Shown piece by piece: positions 57,033 to 64,000 of a DNA stretch of 64,000 nt. The notes under the pieces are model-generated. The model had not been told where the DNA came from. It worked only from the letters and a program-made list of their open reading frames with translations, and did not search any database. The stretch is from Thermogemmatispora aurantia (lineage in GTDB: Bacteria; Chloroflexota; Ktedonobacteria; Ktedonobacterales; Ktedonobacteraceae). The position numbers and the translations under genes are program-made. Each line of letters begins with the position of its first letter. Position 1 is the stretch's first letter. Where the stretch lies: positions 1,272,214 to 1,336,213 of the forward strand of contig NZ_BKZV01000001.1 in assembly GCF_008974285.1 (NCBI RefSeq), read 5' to 3'.

Positions 57033-57072
57033 GGACGTCCTGTAGCCTTCTTGTCCTTTCTACAGGACGTCC
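57033..57072. repeat. Perfect 13-bp inverted repeat with two GGACGTCC palindromes
   Basis: GGACGTCCTGTAG (57033-57045) and CTACAGGACGTCC (57060-57072) are perfectly complementary around 14 bases. Each arm contains the palindrome GGACGTCC. No T-tract follows, so an operator or a transcript-end hairpin are both possible. It lies 62 bases after the lipoprotein stop and 300 upstream of the next sigma gene. Confidence 0.65.
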
Positions 57073-57228
57073 GCCTTACCCTCCTCTTGAAGAGCATGCA
57101 GCCGCCCTTGATCACTTTTTGACGGACATTCTCTCGTCCTCCAGATGGTTTTTCCAGCGCTGGCGCAGCCCTTGCAGCTCCCTTGAAGCTTGTCCTGCAA
57201 GCCAAATCTCCCAGAGCAGAGCCGCCCC

Positions 57229-57258
57229 TTGCCAGAGCTTCCCCCCTCGTGCTACACT
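57229..57258 (+). promoter_or_regulatory. Promoter of the second ECF sigma operon
   Basis: TTGCCA (57229-57234), 18-bp spacer, TACACT (57253-57258) with CGTGC before the -10. The leader of about 110 bases to the ATG at 57375 is AT-rich (T-tract at about 57276-57281). Confidence 0.7.
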
Positions 57259-57374
57259 TGCCAAAAGATTACAACTTTTTTAGTCACCGCTCGTATCTCG
57301 CTATAGAAGGGTCTTCCAATCCATTTCTATATATAGATAAAGCGGTCGAAAAGGAAACGAGCGGATAGTCAAAG

Positions 57375-58157
57375 ATGGATTCGACACTACGCGCATCAGG
57401 AACGCTTGGTCTGGGGCCAGTGGCCCAACCAGCGCGCCATATACGTCGCAAGCGAGGTAGCCGGCTCGAGGAAAGCGCAGAGGCTATTTCCAGCCGGAGT
57501 CGTAGCCAGAGTGGACAAGGGACTATCACGGGAGAGCAGCTCCTGCGCGGGCAGATGCAAGGGGCAGCTGTGGAGGCGATCAGCGATACAGCTCTGGTCG
57601 AGCTTGTGCTGGCAGGCGAGCAAGATGCCTACAGCGTGCTCGTCGAGCGCTACAAAGATGCAGTCTACAACCTGGCCTATCGCATGTTAGGCAATGTAAC
57701 TGAGGCAGAGGATGTCACGCAGGAAGCCTTTGTCCGCGCCTATATGCAACTGGCCAGCTACAAGCCTGCCCATAAATTCAGCACCTGGCTCCTCTCGATC
57801 GCCTCGCATCTGGCCATCGACCAGTTCAGGCGGCGGCGCTTCCTGGCCAGGTCGCTGGAGGAAGTGCCTTTTCTTGAATGGATCATCGACCACGGCAGCA
57901 GCCCCGAGCAGTCTGCTCTTGAGGGCGAGCAGCACGACGAAATTCAGCGCTACCTGCAGCGTCTCCCCGCCAAGTACCGCGCAGTGATTGTCCTGCGCTA
58001 CTGGTACGATCTGTCTTACGAGGAGATTGCCAGCGCGCTCAAGCTGACACCCGCCCTGGTGAAAGCGCGCCTGCACCGAGCACGTGAGCTGCTCGCACGC
58101 TATATGCAGCAGGAAGATGCAAAGGAGGGAGAGGTCGATGCGCTGCCGCGACGCTAG
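57375..58157 (+). CDS. ECF-type RNA polymerase sigma factor
   Basis: A 260-residue sigma-70 family protein with a long disordered N-terminus (about 70 residues). Region 2 has N-L-A-Y-R-M-L-G-N-V-T-E-A-E-D-V-T-Q-E-A-F-V-R-A and W-L-L-S-I-A-S-H-L-A-I-D-Q-F-R-R-R-R. Region 4 has Y-D-L-S-Y-E-E-I-A-S-A-L-K-L-T-P-A-L-V-K-A-R-L-H-R-A-R. This is the RpoE/SigW-type layout. The anti-sigma gene follows with a 20-base overlap. The start ATG 57375 has only a weak ribosome-binding site; ATG at codon 57 would give a standard-size protein without the long tail. The operon also contains the bactofilin-like gene. Confidence 0.92.
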   Translation: MDSTLRASGTLGLGPVAQPARHIRRKRGSRLEESAEAISSRSRSQSGQGTITGEQLLRGQMQGAAVEAISDTALVELVLAGEQDAYSVLVERYKDAVYNLAYRMLGNVTEAEDVTQEAFVRAYMQLASYKPAHKFSTWLLSIASHLAIDQFRRRRFLARSLEEVPFLEWIIDHGSSPEQSALEGEQHDEIQRYLQRLPAKYRAVIVLRYWYDLSYEEIASALKLTPALVKARLHRARELLARYMQQEDAKEGEVDALPRR

Positions 58158-58704
58158 AGCATGGCTGGCTGAGGAGCACAGCGACAGCGAGGTCGAGACA
58201 GCCCGCCAGCGCTCCGAGGTGCTTGCTCATCTGGCTCACTGCCCTGCCTGTCGGCACTATGAGCAGCAGCAGCAGCGTCTGAAACGGCTTCTGTACGGGA
58301 ATTTCTCGCCCGTTTCTTGCCGCATCTCTACCGAACAGATCATGCAGGCGGTCTACCTGCGCCAGCGTACAACTCGCCAGCTTGAGGAGCTGCATCAACA
58401 GCAACGCACTCGCCTGGCACGCCTCCAGACCTTAAGCTCTTTGTTTATGGTCTCCCTGTTTATTCTGACCGCTAGTATTCCTGTATTGTTATTCCTGCTC
58501 TTTTTCAATCAGCCAGAGCTACTGGTCAGAACGCTGCTGCTGCTGAGCGATGCTGTTGACGCCTTCCTGGTGGCGCTCACCTATCTGCGCCTTGGCCTGA
58601 GTTTTGTCTCGCAAGACAATCTGTTATTGGCCGCTCTGGCCTTCCTCCTTCTGCTGCTCGCTGCGGTATGGCTGCGTCTCATGCGCGCTCCGCAAGAGGC
58701 CTGA
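58138..58704 (+). CDS. Zinc-finger anti-sigma factor, membrane-anchored
   Basis: A 188-residue protein overlapping the sigma gene by 20 bases. The N-terminus is a zf-HC2-type anti-sigma module: M-R-C-R-D-A-R-A-W-L-A-E-E, then H-L-A-H-C-P-A-C-R (H-x3-C-x2-C). A Gln/Arg-rich helix follows, then two membrane helices (about 99-122 and 155-180). It should bind the sigma factor at the membrane and release it on a signal. The open frame starts 18 codons earlier, but ATG 58138 has AAGGAGG and begins right at the zinc module, so I chose it. A hydrophobic loop lies between the helices. Confidence 0.85.
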   Translation: MRCRDARAWLAEEHSDSEVETARQRSEVLAHLAHCPACRHYEQQQQRLKRLLYGNFSPVSCRISTEQIMQAVYLRQRTTRQLEELHQQQRTRLARLQTLSSLFMVSLFILTASIPVLLFLLFFNQPELLVRTLLLLSDAVDAFLVALTYLRLGLSFVSQDNLLLAALAFLLLLLAAVWLRLMRAPQEA

Positions 58705-58891
58705 CCAACTACCAGTGACAGAAGGAAGAAAAGAAAAGATAGAAAAGGCCCTGGGGCAAAGCGGACAGCGCCGGCCAGACTTGCTGCCGCAGGCCTGGCT
58801 GGTTCACCGGTTGGCTGGAGCATGAGCGGGATACAGCCAGCCCCTGAGCCTGACCGGTTGCCCATATCGAGAGCGAGGGGATCGGGAGCCG

Positions 58892-59887
58892 ATGCTTAAG
58901 CCTACGCGGAAACGACAGCTGTGGCTCTTGCGCGCGGGAGCCAGCTGCATGGGGTTGGTGATGTTCTGCCTCCTATTGCTCCTTCCCACAGGAGCGCTGT
59001 TCCCGAGGGAGACTTTCGCCGCTTCCCCTGTGACTCCCCAGCAAGAGTTCCCAGGAGGGGGTGATCAGTGCACCAGACATGGGCCGTTCATCGGCGGTAA
59101 TCTCGTGGTTGCCAGCAATCAGGTGCTCTGTAGTGATCTTATCTCTTTTGGTGGCACGGTCGCCATTAATGGCACGGTGAATGGCAATGTAGTGGCGTTC
59201 GGCGGCAACGTTATTATCGAGGGTACAGTGAATGGGGATGTGAACCTCTACGGCGGCGTAGTCAGCCTGCAGAGCGGCTCCCACGTTCACGGCAATATCC
59301 ACCTCTATAATGCCCGCTGGGCCCGCGAGCGCAACGCCCAGCTCGATGGCACCCTCATTGACCGCTCGCAGCGTTTGATCTGGCCCTTCCCTAACTCCCT
59401 GACTTTCAGTTTCCCTGCTCTTTCCTTGTTGATCTGGGTTGGGCTTGGACTGCTGCTTACCTGGCTGTTTCCTGAGCACGTGATGCTGGTACGTACCACC
59501 ATCCAGACCTCTGCCGGGCGCAGTCTGCTCGTAGGTCTGCTCAGCTCAATTCTGGCCCCGGTCCTCATCCTACTGCTGAGTACGCTGATCATTACTATTC
59601 CGCTGGCTATTATAGTGGCTGTAGGATTGATTGCGGGGTGGGCGCTGGGCATGGTCGCCCTCGGCCTGCTGATCGGTGAACGACTCTTACAGACGTCCGC
59701 TCCACAGCGGCACGCCCGCTGTTTCCAGGTGGCGGTGGGACTCATCATCCTGACTCTGGCTAGCTCTCTCCCTCTTCTCGGCTGGCTGGTGAGCCTGGGC
59801 GCAGGCCTACTGGGCCTGGGCGCCGCTCTTCTGAGCCGTTTTGGCACGCGGCTCTACGGCCTGCCCAGGTACCCGCTCATGCTTTAA
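58892..59887 (+). CDS. Bactofilin-like membrane protein
   Basis: A 331-residue protein in the ECF operon. An N-terminal signal or anchor helix (about 15-35) precedes a right-handed beta-helix segment (about 65-145). Its repeats are G-T-V-A-I-N-G-T-V-N-G-N-V-V-A-F-G-G-N-V-I-I-E-G-T-V-N-G-D-V-N-L-Y-G-G, the bactofilin/polymer-forming pattern. Four hydrophobic helices follow in the C-terminal half (about 170-325). Polymer-forming domains often scaffold the cell envelope. Here the domain is probably outside the membrane, unlike cytoplasmic bactofilins. ATG 58892 has GGGAG upstream. It lies 187 bases after the anti-sigma gene and likely belongs to the same regulon. Confidence 0.8.
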   Translation: MLKPTRKRQLWLLRAGASCMGLVMFCLLLLLPTGALFPRETFAASPVTPQQEFPGGGDQCTRHGPFIGGNLVVASNQVLCSDLISFGGTVAINGTVNGNVVAFGGNVIIEGTVNGDVNLYGGVVSLQSGSHVHGNIHLYNARWARERNAQLDGTLIDRSQRLIWPFPNSLTFSFPALSLLIWVGLGLLLTWLFPEHVMLVRTTIQTSAGRSLLVGLLSSILAPVLILLLSTLIITIPLAIIVAVGLIAGWALGMVALGLLIGERLLQTSAPQRHARCFQVAVGLIILTLASSLPLLGWLVSLGAGLLGLGAALLSRFGTRLYGLPRYPLML

Positions 59888-60005
59888 AAAACCTGGCCTG
59901 GCTCCTTCGCGGTTAGCCAGCTATTTACCCGCCAGGCCGCCGCTCGCAGCAGGGAGAGTTCTGGGCTGGTTACAACTAACCATCGCCTGACTGTGCGACA
60001 TCCTG

Positions 60006-60011
60006 TATAAT
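60006..60011 (+). promoter_or_regulatory. -10 consensus upstream of the RlmD-like gene
   Basis: TATAAT lies at 60006-60011, preceded by CCTG, with no good -35. A second candidate closer to the gene is TTGCAC (60109-60114)-16 bp-TACAAT (60131-60136). A CTGTTG/CAACAG inverted repeat (60105-60118) overlaps its -35. Between them lies the hairpin GGGCCCG/CGGGCCC (60030-60050). Confidence 0.45.
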
Positions 60012-60261
60012 AGGGGCGTATTACTGATTGGGCCCGTCGCTTGCGGGCCCCCCCTTCCCAAGCTCAGAAGAGGGGGTACGTACGGCCCCTCCTTCTTCAC
60101 CCCTGCTGTTGCACAACAGTGTAGGTTTGTTACAATGTTGGAAAGATGGGACGGCACAATCGATGCGCTCGTAGGGCCTGCCCCCGCAGTCATGCGCGCA
60201 ACCGATCAGGACGTTTGCAGGGACGCAAGCCTCTAGAGTGCAGGTGGCCGCCGAGGTGATT

Positions 60262-61617
60262 ATGAGCATCGACGTTGAATTGACAGACCTTGCCTATGGA
60301 GGCGACGCCGTCGGAAGATACGAGGGACGGGTCCTTTTTGTACCCGGTGGCATTCCCGGCGAACGTGTTCGTGTGGAAATCGTTGAAGAACGCCGCGGAC
60401 ATGCGCGAGCGGCGCTGTTGGAAGTCTTACGCCCGGCGCCAGAGCGAGTAGAGCCGCGCTATCCTCAGCTGACTGACTGCGGCTGCCAGTGGCAGCATAT
60501 TGCTTACCCGGCACAGCTGACCTGGAAGGCCCACATCGTCCGCCAGCTGCTGGTGCGCATCGGCAAGCAGCCCGATGCGGTGGTCCACCCAACTATCGGC
60601 ATGCCCGCCGGCGTTTCGCCCTGGCACTATCGCAATATCGCTCAGTTCTCAACCGGTCCCAACTGTGAGATCGGTTTCCAACTGACCGATAGCCACGATG
60701 TCCAGGATCTGGAGGACTGCCCGCTGTTGCACCCCGCCCTGGATATGGTCTATCAGCGCGTACGCGCAAAGCTGCTGAAGTACTTCGGGGATGCCCTCGG
60801 CCAGATGATCCAGAAGTTCACCATCCGCGGCGCCGTCGGGACTGTCAGCCCCGCTGGCGGCTCCGGCGAGACAGCCAGGGCTGTGCCTACGCTGCTGACA
60901 ATTCAGGCCCGCCCCGGCTCGATCATCGAGGCACCTCAACAGCTGGCCCACGAGCTGATCACGATCGCTCCCGGCATCGTCGGGGTCATTATCGAGCGTG
61001 TCGGCGGACGCTTCGGTCGCGTGGTGGTGGGACAGGAGTTCCTCACCGATATGGTCCTCGGTAAGCGCTTCCGCGTCTCCGCCGATTCGTTCTTCCAGGT
61101 GAATATTACTCAGGCCGCGACTTTGATCGAGCGCACACTCGCGATGCTGGAGCCGCGCCGTAGCGACGTAGTTCTGGACGGCTATAGCGGCGTCGGCCTC
61201 TTCTCGGCTTTCCTGGCTAATCACTCCGCCCGTGTAATCGCTATCGAGTCACAGCCCAGCGCCGTCACCGATGCGCGGGCCAACGCTTTGCTCAATAATC
61301 AGAGCAATATTACAACAATCGAAGGCACTCTCGAACGCTTGCTTGGACAGCTTCACTATCGCCGCGAGCGCATTGATCTGGCTGTGATCGATCCACCACG
61401 CGCCGGTTGCCACCCAAAGGCGCTGCAGGGCTTGCTGGCTCTGGCTCCACGAGCTATTTGCTATGTGTCGTGCGATCCAAGTACACTGGCGCGCGATATC
61501 GCTACGCTCTGCGCCGGCGATCGCTATCGCTTGATTGCCGCCCAACCTATTGATATGTTCCCCCAAACTTACCATATCGAGTGCGTGGCTCTGCTCGTAC
61601 GTGGGAACATGCGCTGA
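60262..61617 (+). CDS. 23S rRNA uracil-5 methyltransferase (RlmD/TrmA family)
   Basis: A 451-residue SAM-dependent enzyme that methylates C5 of uridine in rRNA or tRNA. It has an N-terminal TRAM domain (V-E-L-T-D-L-A-Y-G-G-D-A-V-G-R), C-G-C-Q-W-Q-H-I near the iron-sulfur region, SAM motif V-L-D-G-Y-S-G-V-G-L-F, and D-P-P-R-A-G-C. The catalytic Cys is in Y-V-S-C-D-P-S-T-L-A-R-D. The C-terminal M-F-P-Q-T-Y-H-I-E motif is also conserved. GTG 60238 would add eight residues; ATG 60262 starts at the TRAM strand. RlmD versus RlmCD versus TrmA cannot be separated from sequence alone. A large hairpin lies downstream. Confidence 0.93.
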   Translation: MSIDVELTDLAYGGDAVGRYEGRVLFVPGGIPGERVRVEIVEERRGHARAALLEVLRPAPERVEPRYPQLTDCGCQWQHIAYPAQLTWKAHIVRQLLVRIGKQPDAVVHPTIGMPAGVSPWHYRNIAQFSTGPNCEIGFQLTDSHDVQDLEDCPLLHPALDMVYQRVRAKLLKYFGDALGQMIQKFTIRGAVGTVSPAGGSGETARAVPTLLTIQARPGSIIEAPQQLAHELITIAPGIVGVIIERVGGRFGRVVVGQEFLTDMVLGKRFRVSADSFFQVNITQAATLIERTLAMLEPRRSDVVLDGYSGVGLFSAFLANHSARVIAIESQPSAVTDARANALLNNQSNITTIEGTLERLLGQLHYRRERIDLAVIDPPRAGCHPKALQGLLALAPRAICYVSCDPSTLARDIATLCAGDRYRLIAAQPIDMFPQTYHIECVALLVRGNMR

Positions 61618-61714
61618 GTTCGAGTCGCTCGCCTAAGCCACAGGACATTTCTTCCTGAGTGAGCGAATAAGCTTTGAGCCTTGCTCTCTGCTCTTGTTAT
61701 ACAAGTTATACAAG

Positions 61715-61790
61715 AGCGCCGTGCCAGCAGCGGTTTCCTCTCCCGCGCGGGGAGAAAGCCGTTGCGCCGGCATGGCGCTTTCCGTTTCTG
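61715..61790 (+). terminator. Long nested hairpin, terminator of the RlmD-like gene
   Basis: Outer arms AGCGCCGTGCC (61715-61725) and GGCATGGCGCT (61769-61779) form 11 pairs, one of them G-U. Inner CGGTTT/AAAGCCG (with a bulge) and CTCCC/GGGAG extend it to a 65-base stem-loop. T-rich TTTCCGTTTC follows. Two tandem GTTATACAA repeats lie just before it (61696-61713). Confidence 0.65.
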
Positions 61791-61864
61791 GCAGGCGTTC
61801 TGCCCAGGCAGACAGACAGGCACTGCCTGTGGCCATCCGAACACCAGAGGCTTCCAGCCGTTAC

Positions 61865-63436
61865 TTAGAGTCGCTTGCTCAGATAGACCTGAATCTCGCC
61901 CCCCTGGCTGATGACGGTGCCAGGCGGAGGATTCTGGCGCACAACCAGCCCCGGCGGCAGATCGGGATAGGAAGCATCCTCGCCCATAGCCACGACGCGC
62001 AGGCCAAACTCACTAGCACGCTCGACTGCCGACCAATAATCGAGACGCTGCAGATTGGGCGTCCCATAGTTGAGCCATTTCCCTTCCAAGGTTGCCAGGA
62101 CTGTCGCAAACCAGGTCTGCAGCTCCTTCTTGCTGGCGTTCTCTTTAGAGATTGCGTCTACCCGATCCTTGTACCCCTTAATCGAGTAGATCTTGTCCTG
62201 GATCAGAAAAGGATGATCGACAGTAGAAAGGACGATGTCAGCGCTGGAACCAGGGGTCTCGATGTAGACATTGCCTATATCGAGCAGCCGCTCTATGACG
62301 CTGGAGACCGTCACTTTGATATCACGGATGTTCTTGTACTCGGTCTCCACCCGTGCCTCGTAGAGGAAAATCAGGCGGCGCTGGATGTCGATGATGCGGC
62401 GGTTCGTCAGAATGTAGACGTCATCGACGTAGTTGACGTAGATCAGGCCCATGACCAGCAGGAGCACAACCTCGATCAGGGCCACCAGATACCAGGTTGC
62501 CGGGATAAGCTGCGAGACGCGAATCGCTAGTAGCGGAATGCAGATGAAGAAGAAGAGCGGTAGAGCCAGGTTGCGGTAGAGTACGTAGCGCGAGCGCTGG
62601 ATGTATTCAACGGTGAACTCGCCCGAGGCATAATGCACATCGCAGGGGATATGCAGTGGGCCACCAAAAGTACGTCTGGGACCACGCACGCGATCGGGAT
62701 GGCGCAGCGGATAGCGCTCATCAGCATCTTGGAGTTTAGGGACCTCCTTGCCTTTGGCCAGTTGCTCCAGCACACGGGTTAGATCCTGATCGCGGGGAGC
62801 AAGAGGTTTCTCCTCCGGCTTCTTACTACCTTTGACCTCAGCGCTCAGTCCCTCGATGGCATCCTTGACCTTCCGCGGCGCAGGCACATCCTTCATAATG
62901 AAATCGCCGCCGGTGAGGTAGAGATGCACGTTGCCGTAGGAGAACAAAAGGCTGATCAGGCTATCCTGGTCAATGCCAACCTGGTTCACCTTGCTGATCT
63001 CGATCTGCTGGCGCACTGGCTGGAACACTCCCCGCGAACTGATGATGCGCTTGTTAGTAATGATGTAGGTCTCCAACCACCAGGCAAGGAAGTCTTTCCA
63101 CAGAAACCAGCCCAAGGCAGCCAGCATCAGCAGCGAAATGATCACCTCCAGGGCCAACCACACTCCTCCAAGAGCCGGTTGACGGGTACTGGCCCAAATT
63201 ACCAGCAACAAGGCCAGAGCTAGCCCAATAGTAGGCATAGCCGGCCTCAAAAGAAAGATCTTGTGTTTGCGGACAACCAGCCGAACAACCTCATCAGGCT
63301 GCTGACCGGGGAAGTGCCAACGTCTGTCACGTCCCCTTCGGAATTGACGAATGTTCCAGCGCGCTCGCCCCGAGCGCCAGGGATCGTCTTTCTCCTGTTC
63401 CTCGGCAGCAATGGTTTTGGCGTCTTTCTTGCTCAT
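61865..63436 (-). CDS. Double bPH2-domain membrane protein with a PASTA domain
   Basis: A 523-residue protein. A basic, cytoplasmic N-terminus (about 60 residues) precedes two membrane helices (about 68-84 and 96-112). A first bacterial PH domain follows (about 120-200, W-L-E-T-Y-I-I-T-N-K-R-I-I-S-S-R-G), then a charged linker. Two more helices (about 300-345) lead to a second PH domain (Y-I-L-T-N-R-R-I-I-D-I-Q-R). A C-terminal PASTA-like domain (about 455-523) ends P-P-P-G-T-V-I-S-Q-G-G-E-I-Q-V-Y-L. PASTA domains are usually outside the membrane, binding peptidoglycan, while bPH2 domains are cytoplasmic or membrane-associated. ATG 63436 has GAGGTG; GTG 63445 is the alternative. Confidence 0.8.
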   Translation of the reverse strand: MSKKDAKTIAAEEQEKDDPWRSGRARWNIRQFRRGRDRRWHFPGQQPDEVVRLVVRKHKIFLLRPAMPTIGLALALLLVIWASTRQPALGGVWLALEVIISLLMLAALGWFLWKDFLAWWLETYIITNKRIISSRGVFQPVRQQIEISKVNQVGIDQDSLISLLFSYGNVHLYLTGGDFIMKDVPAPRKVKDAIEGLSAEVKGSKKPEEKPLAPRDQDLTRVLEQLAKGKEVPKLQDADERYPLRHPDRVRGPRRTFGGPLHIPCDVHYASGEFTVEYIQRSRYVLYRNLALPLFFFICIPLLAIRVSQLIPATWYLVALIEVVLLLVMGLIYVNYVDDVYILTNRRIIDIQRRLIFLYEARVETEYKNIRDIKVTVSSVIERLLDIGNVYIETPGSSADIVLSTVDHPFLIQDKIYSIKGYKDRVDAISKENASKKELQTWFATVLATLEGKWLNYGTPNLQRLDYWSAVERASEFGLRVVAMGEDASYPDLPPGLVVRQNPPPGTVISQGGEIQVYLSKRL

Positions 63437-63576
63437 CGCACACACCTCGGCTGCGTGGCAGACGACTCGTCAGGCCATCCTCACTGGGTCTCTTCCACCT
63501 GGCCGCTCTCAGTCGTCCCTTCTTCGCTGGCCTTTTTCACTTATCTTCACCCGGCTCACGCCCCTAATATCCGCCG

Positions 63577-64000
63577 CTACTTCTTCTTGCCAGCACTGGC
63601 CGAGACCAGTCGGATGACGACGACAACAGCGATGATAATAAAGAGCGCTAACGCATAATAGCCTAGATGGTACTGATCCAGCAGAATGAAGCCCTGGCCT
63701 AGCATCACCGCCTGGGTCTGAGGGAAAACGAGGGTCGTCAAATAGAAGACAGCAACGCAGCCGGTGATCAGGGCTGGGCCAAGGCCAAGGACGCGATCCT
63801 GGGGCGCGCTCGGCTTGGGAAAGAGGCGATTGCCCAGGAGATAGCCCGCCGCAATAATGCCCGCCAGACAGAGCACGGTGACAATAGTCACCGCCCGCGG
63901 TGAGGGGTTGATGCCAGGCTGATCAACAAAGAGCTGCGTCAGAAACTGCGTCAGCCCCCGCCCCACATTCAGAATGAGAAAGAGCACTGCTCCCAGCACA
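63577..64000 (-). CDS. Membrane protein, 5' end beyond the window
   Basis: A partial gene reading leftward. At least 141 codons lie inside the window and the reading frame is open to its edge. It has at least four membrane segments (V-L-F-L-I-L-N-V; T-I-V-T-V-L-C-L-A-G-I-I-A-A-G-Y-L-L; P-A-L-I-T-G-C-V-A-V-F-Y-L-T-T-L; Y-A-L-A-L-F-I-I-I-A-V-V-V-V-I) and a basic tail ending G-K-K-K. The first visible codons (GTG near 63999) may or may not be the start. CvpA-like proteins have a similar pattern of helices, but I cannot confirm that family. It is followed by the PH-domain gene on the same strand. Confidence 0.6.
   Translation of the reverse strand, partial: VLGAVLFLILNVGRGLTQFLTQLFVDQPGINPSPRAVTIVTVLCLAGIIAAGYLLGNRLFPKPSAPQDRVLGLGPALITGCVAVFYLTTLVFPQTQAVMLGQGFILLDQYHLGYYALALFIIIAVVVVIRLVSASAGKKK

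Overview
The window looks like a chromosomal segment of a G+C-rich bacterium of the phylum Chloroflexota, most likely class Ktedonobacteria (a Thermogemmatispora-like organism). This placement is an inference from gene content and style, not a database match. Supporting points are a split nuo operon, tandem bPH2/PASTA membrane proteins, many zinc-ribbon and single-pass proteins with Pro/Ala/Thr linkers, ECF sigma/anti-sigma pairs, and frequent GTG starts. There are no rRNA genes, phage genes, insertion sequences or CRISPR arrays. Three tRNA genes are present: Cys(GCA), Gly(GCC) and Leu(UAA).

Layout. 1-7.4 kb: 3' end of a D-2-hydroxyacid dehydrogenase gene, two small unknown proteins, groES-groEL, a Cys-rich zinc-ribbon protein with an unusual triple 22-bp repeat upstream, a gene-poor stretch, then murI and a PAP2-like membrane protein. 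7.7-12.3 kb: a partial complex I operon in the order nuoA-nuoC-(small two-TM protein)-nuoD-nuoH, with no nuoB. 12.4-17 kb: a coupled Ser/Thr kinase-TPR protein and a transmembrane PP2C phosphatase whose outer domain looks like an inactive trypsin-like protease. 17.4-25.8 kb: hisD, a spinster-like MFS transporter, recO, two tRNAs, prmA-rsmE, and the methylmalonyl-CoA mutase catalytic subunit. 25.9-27.3 kb: a divergent MFS transporter.

27.3-40.5 kb (minus strand) is the main accessory region. It is a continuous cell-surface glycan locus: GT2 polyprenyl-phosphate glycosyltransferase, GT4, SAM methyltransferase, NDP-sugar epimerase, LPG-synthase-type membrane protein, HlyD-like adaptor, TPR membrane protein, a GT-C enzyme with a carbohydrate-binding-like outer domain, and a six-hairpin glycosidase-like lipoprotein. 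Several genes overlap by a few bases, and the spacers are strikingly AT-rich. The HlyD-like adaptor has no transporter partner here.

40.8-64 kb: thiolase, an ECF sigma/anti-sigma pair, an orphan HEPN protein, ppdK with a strong terminator, a proline-rich single-pass protein, a methyltransferase plus endonuclease V pair, a response regulator/histidine kinase pair, mnmG, tRNA-Leu, a DUF4352-like lipoprotein, a second ECF sigma/anti-sigma pair followed by a bactofilin-like membrane protein, an RlmD-like rRNA methyltransferase, a double-bPH2/PASTA protein, and a truncated membrane protein at the right edge.

Across the window, good promoters repeatedly show an extended -10 element with the bases TGC directly before the hexamer (TGC-TAnnnT). 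This signature ties together tRNA, respiratory, signalling and sigma-factor promoters.
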